Assembly (NCBI GenBank): GCA_002427805.1
Contig: DIZB01000008.1
Location: 1-42,724, forward strand
DNA from: Candidatus Saccharibacteria bacterium UBA6039
GTDB taxonomy: Bacteria > Patescibacteriota > Saccharimonadia > Saccharimonadales > Saccharimonadaceae
Direction: 5' to 3'
Length of the DNA stretch: 42,724 bases
Position numbers and translations under genes: made by a program. How positions within the stretch are numbered: the first letter of the stretch is position 1; every line of letters begins with the position of its first letter. Under the pieces are notes generated by a model that had not been told where the DNA came from, searched no databases, and was given only the letters and a program-made list of their open reading frames with translations. Shown here in pieces: positions 28,569-36,329 of the stretch.

Positions 28569-30106
28569 GATGTTTTTTTACGACGCATCGTCTTTTGACG
28601 GATAATATTTGCGGCGCTTGTGATACTGCTAATGACACCAAGCTGTTTGAGCTGCATACGGAGTTTGTTGCGGGCATGGGTGGTCGTCACGAGATCTTGC
28701 CACGCCTGCTTTGGTTGAGAAAGTTTACGAGTCACAATTTCAACGACGTCACCGTTATGGAGTATCTTGTCGAAGGGATGTATATTACCGTTCACCCTGA
28801 AGCTATAGGCGTGTTTTGCAATATCGCTATGGACTAGGAAGGCAAAATCGAGCGGCAAAGCGCCTTCGGGCAAGTTAAAAATATCTCCTTTTGGCGAATA
28901 CACGAATATACGATTCCCGAACAAATCAACGCGCAGTTGGTCTTGTGAGATCTCTTCGTTATTACCAAGCTTTGTTGCAATCTCTTGGAGCTGATTGATC
29001 CACTGCAAGTGGGCAGGTAAAGCAGCGGCTGCCCGATTTTTCACGTAGGTCTTAGAATCTTTTTGATCGTGGTAATGGAAACTTGCAGCAAGTCCGCGTT
29101 CAGCATAGTTATGCATCTCGTAGGTGCGAATCTGAAACTCAACAATTTGTTTCGTTGGAGTAATCACTGTCGTATGGAGGCTCTGGTAGCCATTTGGTTT
29201 TGGAATTGCAATGTAGTCCTTAATACGACTAATCATCGGCTGATAGAGGGCGTGGAGAATACCGAGCACGCGGTAACAGTCTTCTTTCGTTTCAACGACG
29301 ATACGGAGAGCCATAAGGTCATAGACGTCATCAATGTTGCCGTCAACTTTTTTGAGCTTGCGATTGAGACTGTACATACTTTTCACACGGCCATTAATCT
29401 CTGCGCTAACGCCTTGTTTTTTGAGTTCTTGCTCAACTTCAGCTCGTACAACGCCGAGCTTACGGGTGCTTCTGCCAAGCCGTTTTTTCATGAGGTTTTG
29501 AAGCTTTTTATATTCAACTGGCTCAAGGTAACTAAAGGCAAGTTCCTCGAGTTGCATACGGACACGTCCCATACCAAGGCGGTCGGCCATTGGAGCAAAG
29601 ACCTCTAGCGATTCACGGGCGATCTTTTTCTGTTTTTCCTTGCTCATATACTGAAGCGTCGACATGTTGTGGAGCCGGTCGGCGAGCTTGATGATAATAA
29701 CTCGAACGTCTTGGCCGACCGCAATGAGGAGTTTTGAAAGGTTGTCCTTTGTTTGTGGCAAATAGTTTTCGAGGTCTTGCATACCTGCACGTGCTTGAGA
29801 CACTTTCGTCACACCGTCAACCAGGAACGCGACGTCACGGCCAAAAAGTGTTTCGATTTCAGGGAGTGTGATATTAGTATCTTCAACCGTGTCGTGCAAC
29901 ACGCCTGCAAGGACACTGTCGATATCCATACCCCAGTCAATCAGTGTACTTGCAACCGCGAGCGGGTGAGTAATGTAGGCTTCGCCACTTTTACGTTTTT
30001 GACCACGGTGCGCTTTCGTTGCGACATCAACGGCATGATCAAGCTCAAGGACCTGATTTTCCTCATAGTGTGGCTGTGCTTTATCGATGAGTTGCTTCTT
30101 TAGCAT
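28565..30106 (-). CDS. RelA/SpoT-type (p)ppGpp synthetase/hydrolase, short form
   Basis: 513 aa from ATG 30106. Hydrolase HD domain with GEAYITHPLAVA, HDTVEDT and LADRLHNM (about residues 25-150); synthetase domain with RIKDYIAIPKPNGYQSLHTT (about 270-290); TGS domain with RIFVYSPKGDIFNLP (about 390-450); then a short helical end. The helical/zinc-finger and ACT regions of full-length bacterial enzymes (700-750 aa) are missing, yet the stop is clean and overlaps the next start, so this is a natural short form. Both catalytic domains look intact. A minus-strand TATACT lies 10 nt before ATG 30106. Confidence 0.92.
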   Translation of the reverse strand: MLKKQLIDKAQPHYEENQVLELDHAVDVATKAHRGQKRKSGEAYITHPLAVASTLIDWGMDIDSVLAGVLHDTVEDTNITLPEIETLFGRDVAFLVDGVTKVSQARAGMQDLENYLPQTKDNLSKLLIAVGQDVRVIIIKLADRLHNMSTLQYMSKEKQKKIARESLEVFAPMADRLGMGRVRMQLEELAFSYLEPVEYKKLQNLMKKRLGRSTRKLGVVRAEVEQELKKQGVSAEINGRVKSMYSLNRKLKKVDGNIDDVYDLMALRIVVETKEDCYRVLGILHALYQPMISRIKDYIAIPKPNGYQSLHTTVITPTKQIVEFQIRTYEMHNYAERGLAASFHYHDQKDSKTYVKNRAAAALPAHLQWINQLQEIATKLGNNEEISQDQLRVDLFGNRIFVYSPKGDIFNLPEGALPLDFAFLVHSDIAKHAYSFRVNGNIHPFDKILHNGDVVEIVTRKLSQPKQAWQDLVTTTHARNKLRMQLKQLGVISSITSAANIIRQKTMRRKKTS

Positions 30107-30116
30107 GATAGGTATA

Positions 30117-30122
30117 AGTATA
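30117..30122 (-). promoter_or_regulatory. -10 of the RelA/SpoT gene
   Basis: TATACT on the minus strand, 10 nt before ATG 30106. It is divergent from the small-RNA promoter whose -35 begins at 30129. Confidence 0.55.
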
Positions 30123-30128
30123 CGGTGA

Positions 30129-30157
30129 TTGACATGGTTTGTGAACAGAGCTAAAAT
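30129..30157 (+). promoter_or_regulatory. Promoter of a predicted small RNA
   Basis: Consensus -35 TTGACA (30129-30134), 17-nt spacer and TAAAAT (30152-30157), one of the best sigma-70-type matches in the window. Confidence 0.75.
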
Positions 30158-30163
30158 TGCCCG

Positions 30164-30316
30164 CAAGGCGGTGAACGAGAATTTTGTCCCCGACACCTAG
30201 GTAATATATAGGTTGAATACTGACATCTTAAGCCGAAAATGGCCACACGTTCATCACCCCGACACCCGGGGGCCGGCGCTGAGTTTATCGCGCTGGCTCC
30301 TGGGGCTTCTTTTTTT
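30164..30316 (+). ncRNA. Predicted small RNA of unknown family, about 150 nt
   Basis: It lies between a consensus promoter and a strong terminator and has no coding frame. Visible structure: GGTGAACG (30170-30177) can pair with CGTTCATCACC (30248-30258) with a small bulge, enclosing about 70 nt; the 10-mer CCCCGACACC occurs at 30188-30197 and 30257-30266; the terminator hairpin follows. The next gene, gap, has its own promoter after the terminator, so this is probably a separate RNA and not a gap leader. Size would fit 6S RNA, but I cannot show its fold; family unassigned. Confidence 0.6.
30265..30316 (+). terminator. Strong intrinsic terminator of the small RNA
   Basis: CCCGGGGGCCGGCGC (30265-30279) pairs over 15 bp, with three G-T wobbles, with 30290-30304 around a 10-nt loop. 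A T-rich run (30307-30316) follows. Its last two T are also the first bases of the gap -35. Confidence 0.88.
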
Positions 30317-30343
30317 GCAGATACGACCGCGGCAGTATATACT
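30315..30343 (+). promoter_or_regulatory. gap operon promoter
   Basis: TTGCAG (30315-30320), 17-nt spacer, TATACT (30338-30343). Transcription near 30350 leaves a leader with AAGGAG at 30371-30376. Confidence 0.65.
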
Positions 30344-30387
30344 ATTTTATAGATACGCTAATGCTTATATAAGGAGTGGTAATATTC

Positions 30388-31404
30388 ATGAGCCAAACAA
30401 AACTAGCGATTAATGGATTTGGCCGTATTGGTCGTAATGCATTTAAAATCGCTTTCGAAAGGTCCGACCTAGAGATTGTTGCGATTAATGACCTTACGGA
30501 TACAAAAACGCTTGCATACCTACTAAAACACGACAGTAACTATGGCACATACGCTAATGACGTGAGCTACGATGACACGGGAATTATCGTGAAGGGTAAT
30601 CACATTAAAGTACTTGCTGAGCGCGACCCGACACTTTTGCCATGGAACGATCTTGGTGTCGAACTCGTCATTGAATCAACTGGATTCTTTACAGACAAAG
30701 ATGGTGCTTCTAAGCACATTACGGCTGGTGCAAAACGCGTTATTATTAGCGGTCCAACCAAGAGTGATGGTGTCGACACGATTGTGATTGGGGCCAACGA
30801 AGACTCAATCGAAGGTGCGACTGAAGTGATTAGCAACGCGAGTTGTACGACAAACTCGCTCGGCGCCGTTATGGCGATTCTTGATAGTGAGTTTGGTGTA
30901 CAAAAATCGCTCCTGACCACTGTTCATAGCTACACTGCGAGTCAAGCACTTCAAGATGCACCTAATAAAGATCTTCGTGAAGGTCGTAATGCAGCTGAAA
31001 ATATTGTTCCAACAACGACAGGTGCGGCAATTGCAGTCACAAAGACGCTTCCGCAGCTTGCTGGTAAGTTTGATGGGCTCAGTATTCGTGTTCCAACACC
31101 CGTGGTATCGATTAGTGACGTGACAGTGCTTCTTGGTAAAGATGCAACAGTTGAAGAGATCAACGCAGTATTTAAAAAGGCCGCAAGCGAACCATTTTAC
31201 CAAGGAATCCTTGGTGTCAGCGAAGAACCGCTGGTGAGCCGTGACTACATTGGCAATAGCCACTCTGGCGTCGTAGACCTTCTCCTGACGAAAGTAGTTG
31301 GTGGAAACTTAGCAAAAGTAATGGTGTGGTACGACAATGAATGGGGCTACAGCAACCGATTGGTTGAACTTGTTGCCGACGTTGGACGAACCTTGCATAA
31401 GTAA
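30388..31404 (+). CDS. gap: Glyceraldehyde-3-phosphate dehydrogenase, type I
   Basis: 338 aa. NAD-binding INGFGRIGRN at the start, catalytic C153 in SNASCTTN, the His of VHSYTASQ, and the C-terminal VWYDNEWGYSNR. It oxidises glyceraldehyde 3-phosphate with phosphate and NAD. ATG 30388 is chosen over GTG 30376, which lies inside the AAGGAG site. First gene of a sugar-phosphate operon; the stop is 24 nt before rpiB. Confidence 0.96.
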   Translation: MSQTKLAINGFGRIGRNAFKIAFERSDLEIVAINDLTDTKTLAYLLKHDSNYGTYANDVSYDDTGIIVKGNHIKVLAERDPTLLPWNDLGVELVIESTGFFTDKDGASKHITAGAKRVIISGPTKSDGVDTIVIGANEDSIEGATEVISNASCTTNSLGAVMAILDSEFGVQKSLLTTVHSYTASQALQDAPNKDLREGRNAAENIVPTTTGAAIAVTKTLPQLAGKFDGLSIRVPTPVVSISDVTVLLGKDATVEEINAVFKKAASEPFYQGILGVSEEPLVSRDYIGNSHSGVVDLLLTKVVGGNLAKVMVWYDNEWGYSNRLVELVADVGRTLHK

Positions 31405-31416
31405 GTGCATACCGCT

Positions 31417-31422
31417 TATACT
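31417..31422 (+). promoter_or_regulatory. -10 of rpiB
   Basis: TATACT, 6 nt before ATG 31429: an internal, leaderless promoter for the pentose-phosphate part of the operon. Confidence 0.6.
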
Positions 31423-31428
31423 TACACT

Positions 31429-31878
31429 ATGAAGATTTTCTTAGGTAGTGACCATCAGGGCTTTCATTTGAAGGAAAAAGTGTTTGCGTATCTTGCAAAG
31501 CATAGCTACAACGTTACTGATGTTGGGGATGAGACACTTGATCCAGATGATGACTTTCCGCAGTTTGCGCAAGCTGCAGCCTTGCAGGTAATAGGAAGCG
31601 ATGATAGTGATCCACGGGCTATCCTTCTTTGTGGGGGTGGGCAAGGTATGGCCATGGCGGCCAATCGTTTTCACGGTATTCGCGCCAGTGTGATTTGGGA
31701 TGCATTTGAAGCCAAGATGACGCGTGTTGATAACGATAGTAATGTTCTTTGCTTACCGTCACGTGTACTTGAGGACGATGACAGCGCGTGGCAAGGCATA
31801 ATAGAGACGTGGTTATCGACGCCTTTTGCGGATGCCGCGAGATTTAAACGACGCAATGATCAGATTGATGAGCTATAG
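31429..31878 (+). CDS. rpiB: Ribose-5-phosphate isomerase B family
   Basis: 149 aa of the RpiB/LacA fold. FLGSDHQGFHLKEKV is the family start; the phosphate-binding loop reads LLCGGGQGMAMAANRF where most members have CGTGIG, and GIRASVIWD follows. The catalytic Cys of the family is kept. It interconverts ribose 5-phosphate and ribulose 5-phosphate. Leaderless start at 31429; rpe begins 3 nt after its stop. The altered loop makes a different aldose phosphate substrate possible. Confidence 0.85.
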   Translation: MKIFLGSDHQGFHLKEKVFAYLAKHSYNVTDVGDETLDPDDDFPQFAQAAALQVIGSDDSDPRAILLCGGGQGMAMAANRFHGIRASVIWDAFEAKMTRVDNDSNVLCLPSRVLEDDDSAWQGIIETWLSTPFADAARFKRRNDQIDEL

Positions 31879-31881
31879 ATA

Positions 31882-32526
31882 ATGAGCGTGATTGCACCGA
31901 CTATTACGGTTGAGACGGCGGAAGAGTTTAAAGCGGCTGTTGAAAAATTACAGCCGTTTGCCCAGCGCGTCCATATTGATATTAGCGATGGCGAATTTGC
32001 ACCAACCTTTCTTCTTGGTGAGGCTCAGCTCTGGTGGCCAAAGGAATGGGTGGTTGATATCCATGCTATGGTGGCTCGACCGACTGAACATTTAGCTGCT
32101 CTGATTGCATTAAAGCCAAACTTAATTATTTTTCACGCTGAGACTGGTCTCAATCTAACGCCAATCCTCGACGAAGTGAAAAAAAATGGCATTAAAGCTG
32201 GCGTTGCGCTGCAACGACCAACCGTTCCATCAACGGTGAGCGCGGCGATCGAAAATGCCGATCACGTCCTTGTTTTTAGTGGTGATCTTGGTCACTACGG
32301 TGGGACAGCGAGTCTGATGCAGCTTGAAAAAGTTCGGCTTATTAAGGCGATTAATCCTAATGTTGAAATTGGTTGGGATGGTGGCGTGAGCGTCGATAAT
32401 GCCTATACATTAACGCAGGGCGGCGTTGATGTGCTGAACACCGGCAGTGCCATTGCAGAGGCACAGGATCCCGCTACTGTTTATGCTACACTAGTACAAG
32501 AGATAAATAAGCACGGAGTCATTTAG
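31882..32526 (+). CDS. rpe: Ribulose-phosphate 3-epimerase-like protein
   Basis: 214 aa TIM barrel. Family positions: RVHIDISDGEFAP (metal-binding His and catalytic Asp; usually HxDxMDG), VVDIHAMV (DxH), IIFHAE and IGWDGGVS (second catalytic Asp). It converts ribulose 5-phosphate to xylulose 5-phosphate, the donor used by the transketolase encoded next. The sequence is divergent in places (ISDGEF for MDGxFVPN), so a related epimerase is possible, but the neighbours favour Rpe. The stop shares a base with the next GTG start. Confidence 0.85.
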   Translation: MSVIAPTITVETAEEFKAAVEKLQPFAQRVHIDISDGEFAPTFLLGEAQLWWPKEWVVDIHAMVARPTEHLAALIALKPNLIIFHAETGLNLTPILDEVKKNGIKAGVALQRPTVPSTVSAAIENADHVLVFSGDLGHYGGTASLMQLEKVRLIKAINPNVEIGWDGGVSVDNAYTLTQGGVDVLNTGSAIAEAQDPATVYATLVQEINKHGVI

Positions 32527-33401
32527 TGAGTGGGCAATTGACGATTACGCAGCTACAACAAAAGGCGAATGATATTCGTGAAGACATTATTCGTATGCTT
32601 GAGGCAGCGGGAAGTGGACATAGCGCTGGGCCGCTCGGCATGGCCGATATTATAACGGCACTTTACTTTAATATTATGAATATCGATCCTAAGAATCCTG
32701 AGTGGGAGGATCGTGACCTCTTTTTTCTGAGTAACGGACACACAGTGCCTGTGCAATATGCTGCTATGGCTGAAGCGGGCTACTTTGATACAGAAGAGCT
32801 CATTACGCTTCGAAAATTCGGAAGTCGGCTGCAAGGTCATCCGGAGCGAGAGCGCCTTCCAGGCCTTGAAAATACCAGTGGTCCCCTTGGGAGTGGTCTT
32901 TCTCAGGCGGCTGGCTATGCATATAGTTTGCAGTACTTAGACGATCAGAAACACCGTTTCGTATATGTGATGATGGGTGACGGCGAACTTGATGAAGGCA
33001 ATATTTGGGAAGCAGCAATGTTTGCCGGTAAATATAAGCTTTCACAGCTGATCGCATTCGTTGATCGTAATAATATTCAAATTGATGGCAGTACCGAAGA
33101 CGTGATGCCACTTGAAGATCTGCGTGGCAAATGGGAATCATTTGGGTGGCATGTGCTTGAGATTGATGGCCATAATATCGAGAGCGTGATTGATGCGGCA
33201 AGCACGGGACGTGCCATTACGAATCGACCAACGGTCATCATTGCACATACCATCCCTGGTAAGGGTGTACCGTTTATGGAATATGACTATCATTGGCATG
33301 GCATCGCACCGAACAGTGATCAGGCGAAGGAAGCCCTTATAAAACTCCGAACCTTAGACGGCAAGATTACGCATGAAGGCCAGGGAGTTGAAGCGTCATG
33401 A
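32526..33401 (+). CDS. Transketolase, N-terminal subunit
   Basis: 291 aa, the thiamine-diphosphate-binding half of a two-gene transketolase. SGHSAGPLGMADIITALYF, the GHTVPVQYAAM segment, and the ThDP motif GDGELDEGNIWEAAMFAG ending in VDRNN are present. It works with the C-terminal subunit to move two-carbon units between sugar phosphates. Starts at GTG 32526 overlapping the rpe stop by 1 nt, and ends overlapping the next start by 4 nt (ATGA). Confidence 0.93.
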   Translation: MSGQLTITQLQQKANDIREDIIRMLEAAGSGHSAGPLGMADIITALYFNIMNIDPKNPEWEDRDLFFLSNGHTVPVQYAAMAEAGYFDTEELITLRKFGSRLQGHPERERLPGLENTSGPLGSGLSQAAGYAYSLQYLDDQKHRFVYVMMGDGELDEGNIWEAAMFAGKYKLSQLIAFVDRNNIQIDGSTEDVMPLEDLRGKWESFGWHVLEIDGHNIESVIDAASTGRAITNRPTVIIAHTIPGKGVPFMEYDYHWHGIAPNSDQAKEALIKLRTLDGKITHEGQGVEAS

Positions 33402-34396
33402 GCCATTATCCGTTGAATCCAGATTTATTTTCAGAGGATGTGAAGCAGGAGCCGATTCGTGCTGGCTTTGGTCGTGGTTTGAAGGCTGCAGGTGAGCAGA
33501 ATAATCAAGTTATAGCGTTATGCGCAGATCTTACCGATAGCACTCAGATGTCACTATTTAAAGAAAGTTTCCCAGGGCGCTTTATTGAAATTGGCGTAGC
33601 TGAACAAAACCTTGTCACAGTCGCATCTGGTCTTGCCAGGGCGGGTAAGATACCTTTTGTTAGTAGTTACGCGGCATTTAGTCCAGGACGTAACTGGGAG
33701 CAAATTCGAACGACGATTGCACTGAATAATCAGCCGGTGAAGATCGTTGGGAGTCATGCAGGTCTTTATACTGGTGCAGACGGTGCAACGCATCAGATGC
33801 TTGAAGATCTTGCGCTCATGCGAGTGCTACCAAACATGGTGGTACTTGCGCCTGGTGACAGCATTGAAGCTGAAAAAGCGACGCGAGCCATGGCAGAAAG
33901 TAACCAACCCAACTACATACGGGTCGCTCGTGAGAAGACGCCAATCTTTAGCACCAATGAGTCACCATTTGAAATCGGTAAAGCGTACGTCCTAAGAGAA
34001 GGCAGTGAAATCTCCTTATTCGGAACAGGCGCGATGACACATAAGTTGCTCGTTGCGGCAAAAATTCTATCCGAGAAAGGCATTGAAGCAGAAGTTGTTC
34101 ATGTACCAACGATTAAACCGCTTGATAATGAAGTGATTATCGCGAGCGTGCGAAAAACAGGACGTGCATTATCTGCCGAGGAAGCGCAAATTGCGGGTGG
34201 GCTCGGCGGTGCTATTGCAGAACTTCTAGGCGAAACGCTACCAACGCCTTTAAAGCGACTTGGTATGCAGGATCGTTTTGGTGAATCGGGAAAGCCCGAT
34301 GAACTATTTGATTACTTTGGCCTCACCGCTGAAAAAATGGCTGATCAAATTGTTGATTTTGTACAAAATACCTCACAGTATCATAGAGACTATTAA
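33398..34396 (+). CDS. Transketolase, C-terminal subunit
   Basis: 332 aa, containing the pyrimidine-binding and C-terminal domains. The catalytic Glu is in RFIEIGVAEQNLVTVASGLA; VSSYAAFSPGR and SHAGLYTGADGATHQMLEDL follow; the C-terminal domain begins near YVLREGSEISLFGTGAM. It cannot act without the N-terminal subunit encoded just upstream, to which it is coupled. AAGGAG inside its stop region serves the aldolase gene. Confidence 0.93.
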   Translation: MSHYPLNPDLFSEDVKQEPIRAGFGRGLKAAGEQNNQVIALCADLTDSTQMSLFKESFPGRFIEIGVAEQNLVTVASGLARAGKIPFVSSYAAFSPGRNWEQIRTTIALNNQPVKIVGSHAGLYTGADGATHQMLEDLALMRVLPNMVVLAPGDSIEAEKATRAMAESNQPNYIRVAREKTPIFSTNESPFEIGKAYVLREGSEISLFGTGAMTHKLLVAAKILSEKGIEAEVVHVPTIKPLDNEVIIASVRKTGRALSAEEAQIAGGLGGAIAELLGETLPTPLKRLGMQDRFGESGKPDELFDYFGLTAEKMADQIVDFVQNTSQYHRDY

Positions 34397-34406
34397 GGAG
34401 ATTACG

Positions 34407-35318
34407 ATGGGCTTAACAATCAACCAAATTAGAGACAATACAACGAGGGCGCGTCACTTGATGCAACGTAGTCGTCAGCAGCACTTTGCTGTCGGAGCAT
34501 TTAATATTGACAACCAAGAAACGCTCATCGCGATTGCTCAGGCAGCTCAAAAACTAAATGCACCAGTTCTTGTTGAGGTGAGTGACGGTGAAGCGAAGGC
34601 ACTCGGACTCGATAATATTCGTGATATGGTTGATAACTATAAGGCACAGTATGGCATTGAAATGTATATAAACCTTGACCATAGTCCAACAGTCGAAGAT
34701 TGTAAGAGAGCTATAGATGTTGGATTTGAATTTATTCACATCGATATATCACAAGCAAACCATGATGCAACAACCGAAGATATCATTGAAAAAACGAGAG
34801 AAGTTGTCGAATATGCAAGGTTTACAGGCGCGCTTGTAGAAAGTGAGCCACATTACTTCGGAGGATCATCAAATGTTCACACCGAGGACATTGATTATGA
34901 GGAAATTAAAAAAACCTTTTCAACTCCAGAAGGAACAAAATCGTTTGTTGATGCAACAGGTATCGATACCTACGCTGCGGCAATCGGCAACTTGCATGGG
35001 AAGTACCCTGTACCAAAAGAGCTTGATCTTGAGCTATTGCAACGTATTCGTGACGCCATAGAATGTCAAATTAGCCTTCATGGCGGGAGCGGAACACCCC
35101 TTCATTATTTTGAAGAAGCGGCTCGCATCGGCGTTAGTAAGATTAATATCAACAGTGATATGCGTTATGCCTTCCGTACTGAACTTGAAAAAGTTTTGGC
35201 TGCGAACCCTGATGAGTATGCGGTCGTAAAGCTGATGCCTCAAGTATACGGCGCAGTACAAACAGTTGTTGAGGAAAAAATAAATGCCTTTGGTAGCGCA
35301 GGTAAGGCCGTTATCTAA
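34407..35318 (+). CDS. Class II fructose-bisphosphate aldolase family protein
   Basis: 303 aa from ATG 34407, with AAGGAG (34395-34400) 6 nt upstream. Zn-dependent TIM barrel: AVGAFNIDNQET at the start, YINLDHSPTVEDCKRAIDVG (catalytic Asp and a zinc His), HIDISQ, the Glu of VESEPHYFGG, the metal His in IGNLHGKYP, and SLHGGSGTP with the second zinc His. It splits fructose 1,6-bisphosphate or a related ketose bisphosphate. The position suggests that it links triose phosphates to the transketolase pool. The kinase gene follows with no gap. Confidence 0.9.
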   Translation: MGLTINQIRDNTTRARHLMQRSRQQHFAVGAFNIDNQETLIAIAQAAQKLNAPVLVEVSDGEAKALGLDNIRDMVDNYKAQYGIEMYINLDHSPTVEDCKRAIDVGFEFIHIDISQANHDATTEDIIEKTREVVEYARFTGALVESEPHYFGGSSNVHTEDIDYEEIKKTFSTPEGTKSFVDATGIDTYAAAIGNLHGKYPVPKELDLELLQRIRDAIECQISLHGGSGTPLHYFEEAARIGVSKININSDMRYAFRTELEKVLAANPDEYAVVKLMPQVYGAVQTVVEEKINAFGSAGKAVI

Positions 35319-36284
35319 ATGAACGTTCCGACAATCGTGACGATTGGTAAAGCAACGCAGGACGTGTTTCTTAAAAGTTCGAAAGCCTTTGAGCCGCAAG
35401 AACATAAAGGTGTGCTTTATGAACAGCTTCCGTTGGGTCAGAAGCTTGATCTTGACGACGTCATTTTTACAACTGGCGGCAATGTGACGAACGCAGCCGT
35501 GACGTTCGCTCGACAGGGGCTGAACAGTAAATACATTTGGGCCCTCGGGACGGATATAGCAAGTCATACAATTCTTCAAGACCTCGATAATGAGAGTGTT
35601 GACACCTCGCGTGTGTTGCAAGATGAGTCATATCGTGCAAGTTATTCGACGATCCTCCTTTCGAGTACCGGTGAGCGTACGATCTTAAACTTTCATGGTA
35701 CGAAAGTTGCAAGTGATGGGCACGTGCTCGATTTGAGCCCACTTGATACGGCTGAGTGGGTATATCTATCTGCACTTGGAGACATGGAACTACTTGAAAA
35801 AATTATTACGTACAGCGCAGCTCATAATGTAAAGGTATTTTTAAATCCAGCTGGAGCTGAACTTGCTGAAATGGAGAAACTCAAGCCGCTTCTTGAGGAT
35901 GTTGCGATCTTAGCAGTCAATAAAGAAGAGGCGCAACAGATTGTCGAAGGTCAAACACTTGAAGAACTTGCGAGACATGCGATTAACTATGTGCCAGCTG
36001 TGATTGTGTCGGATGGTCCTCACGGTGCCGTTGCAACAGATGGTACAACAATAGTGAGCGCCGGCATGTATGAGGATGTACCTGTGATAGATCGAACCGG
36101 TGGTGGAGACGCGTTTGGATCAGGCTTTTTAAGTCAATTAGTAATAGGCAAGTCGCTTAAGGAATCAATTATATTTGCGAGCGCTAATTCGACATCGGTC
36201 GTTGCGCAAATTGGTGCGAAGGCAGGAATACTGCGTAGCGGTGTTGTGCTTCATGACATGCCACTTACAGAAAAGCCATTCTAG
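35319..36284 (+). CDS. PfkB-family carbohydrate kinase
   Basis: 321 aa, ribokinase fold. N-terminal VTIGKATQDVFL, the TTGGNVTNAAVTFARQG motif, and the C-terminal RTGGGDAFGSGFLSQ with the catalytic Asp (GDAFGSG). It phosphorylates a sugar or nucleoside with ATP; a ribokinase, fructokinase or 1-phosphofructokinase role are all possible. Start ATG 35319 directly follows the aldolase stop. As the end gene of the operon it could feed ribose or fructose into the pathway above. Confidence 0.88.
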   Translation: MNVPTIVTIGKATQDVFLKSSKAFEPQEHKGVLYEQLPLGQKLDLDDVIFTTGGNVTNAAVTFARQGLNSKYIWALGTDIASHTILQDLDNESVDTSRVLQDESYRASYSTILLSSTGERTILNFHGTKVASDGHVLDLSPLDTAEWVYLSALGDMELLEKIITYSAAHNVKVFLNPAGAELAEMEKLKPLLEDVAILAVNKEEAQQIVEGQTLEELARHAINYVPAVIVSDGPHGAVATDGTTIVSAGMYEDVPVIDRTGGGDAFGSGFLSQLVIGKSLKESIIFASANSTSVVAQIGAKAGILRSGVVLHDMPLTEKPF

Positions 36285-36286
36285 CG

Positions 36287-36292
36287 TATAAT
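36287..36292 (+). promoter_or_regulatory. -10 of the LOG-fusion gene
   Basis: TATAAT two bases after the stop of the kinase gene; the leader of about 30 nt has AGGGG ahead of ATG 36330. Confidence 0.55.
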
Positions 36293-36329
36293 AAAACTAA
36301 CATAAGCATAATGACAGGGGTGTGGCCGA

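Noticed and set aside
29063..29608. 181-codon plus-strand frame opposite the RelA/SpoT gene
   Set aside because: No start signal, composition unlike a protein, and it lies wholly within conserved codons of the opposite gene.
30129..30387. Riboswitch controlling gap
   Set aside because: The gap gene has its own well-spaced promoter beginning at the end of the terminator, so the upstream RNA need not be part of its leader; kept as a separate RNA candidate.
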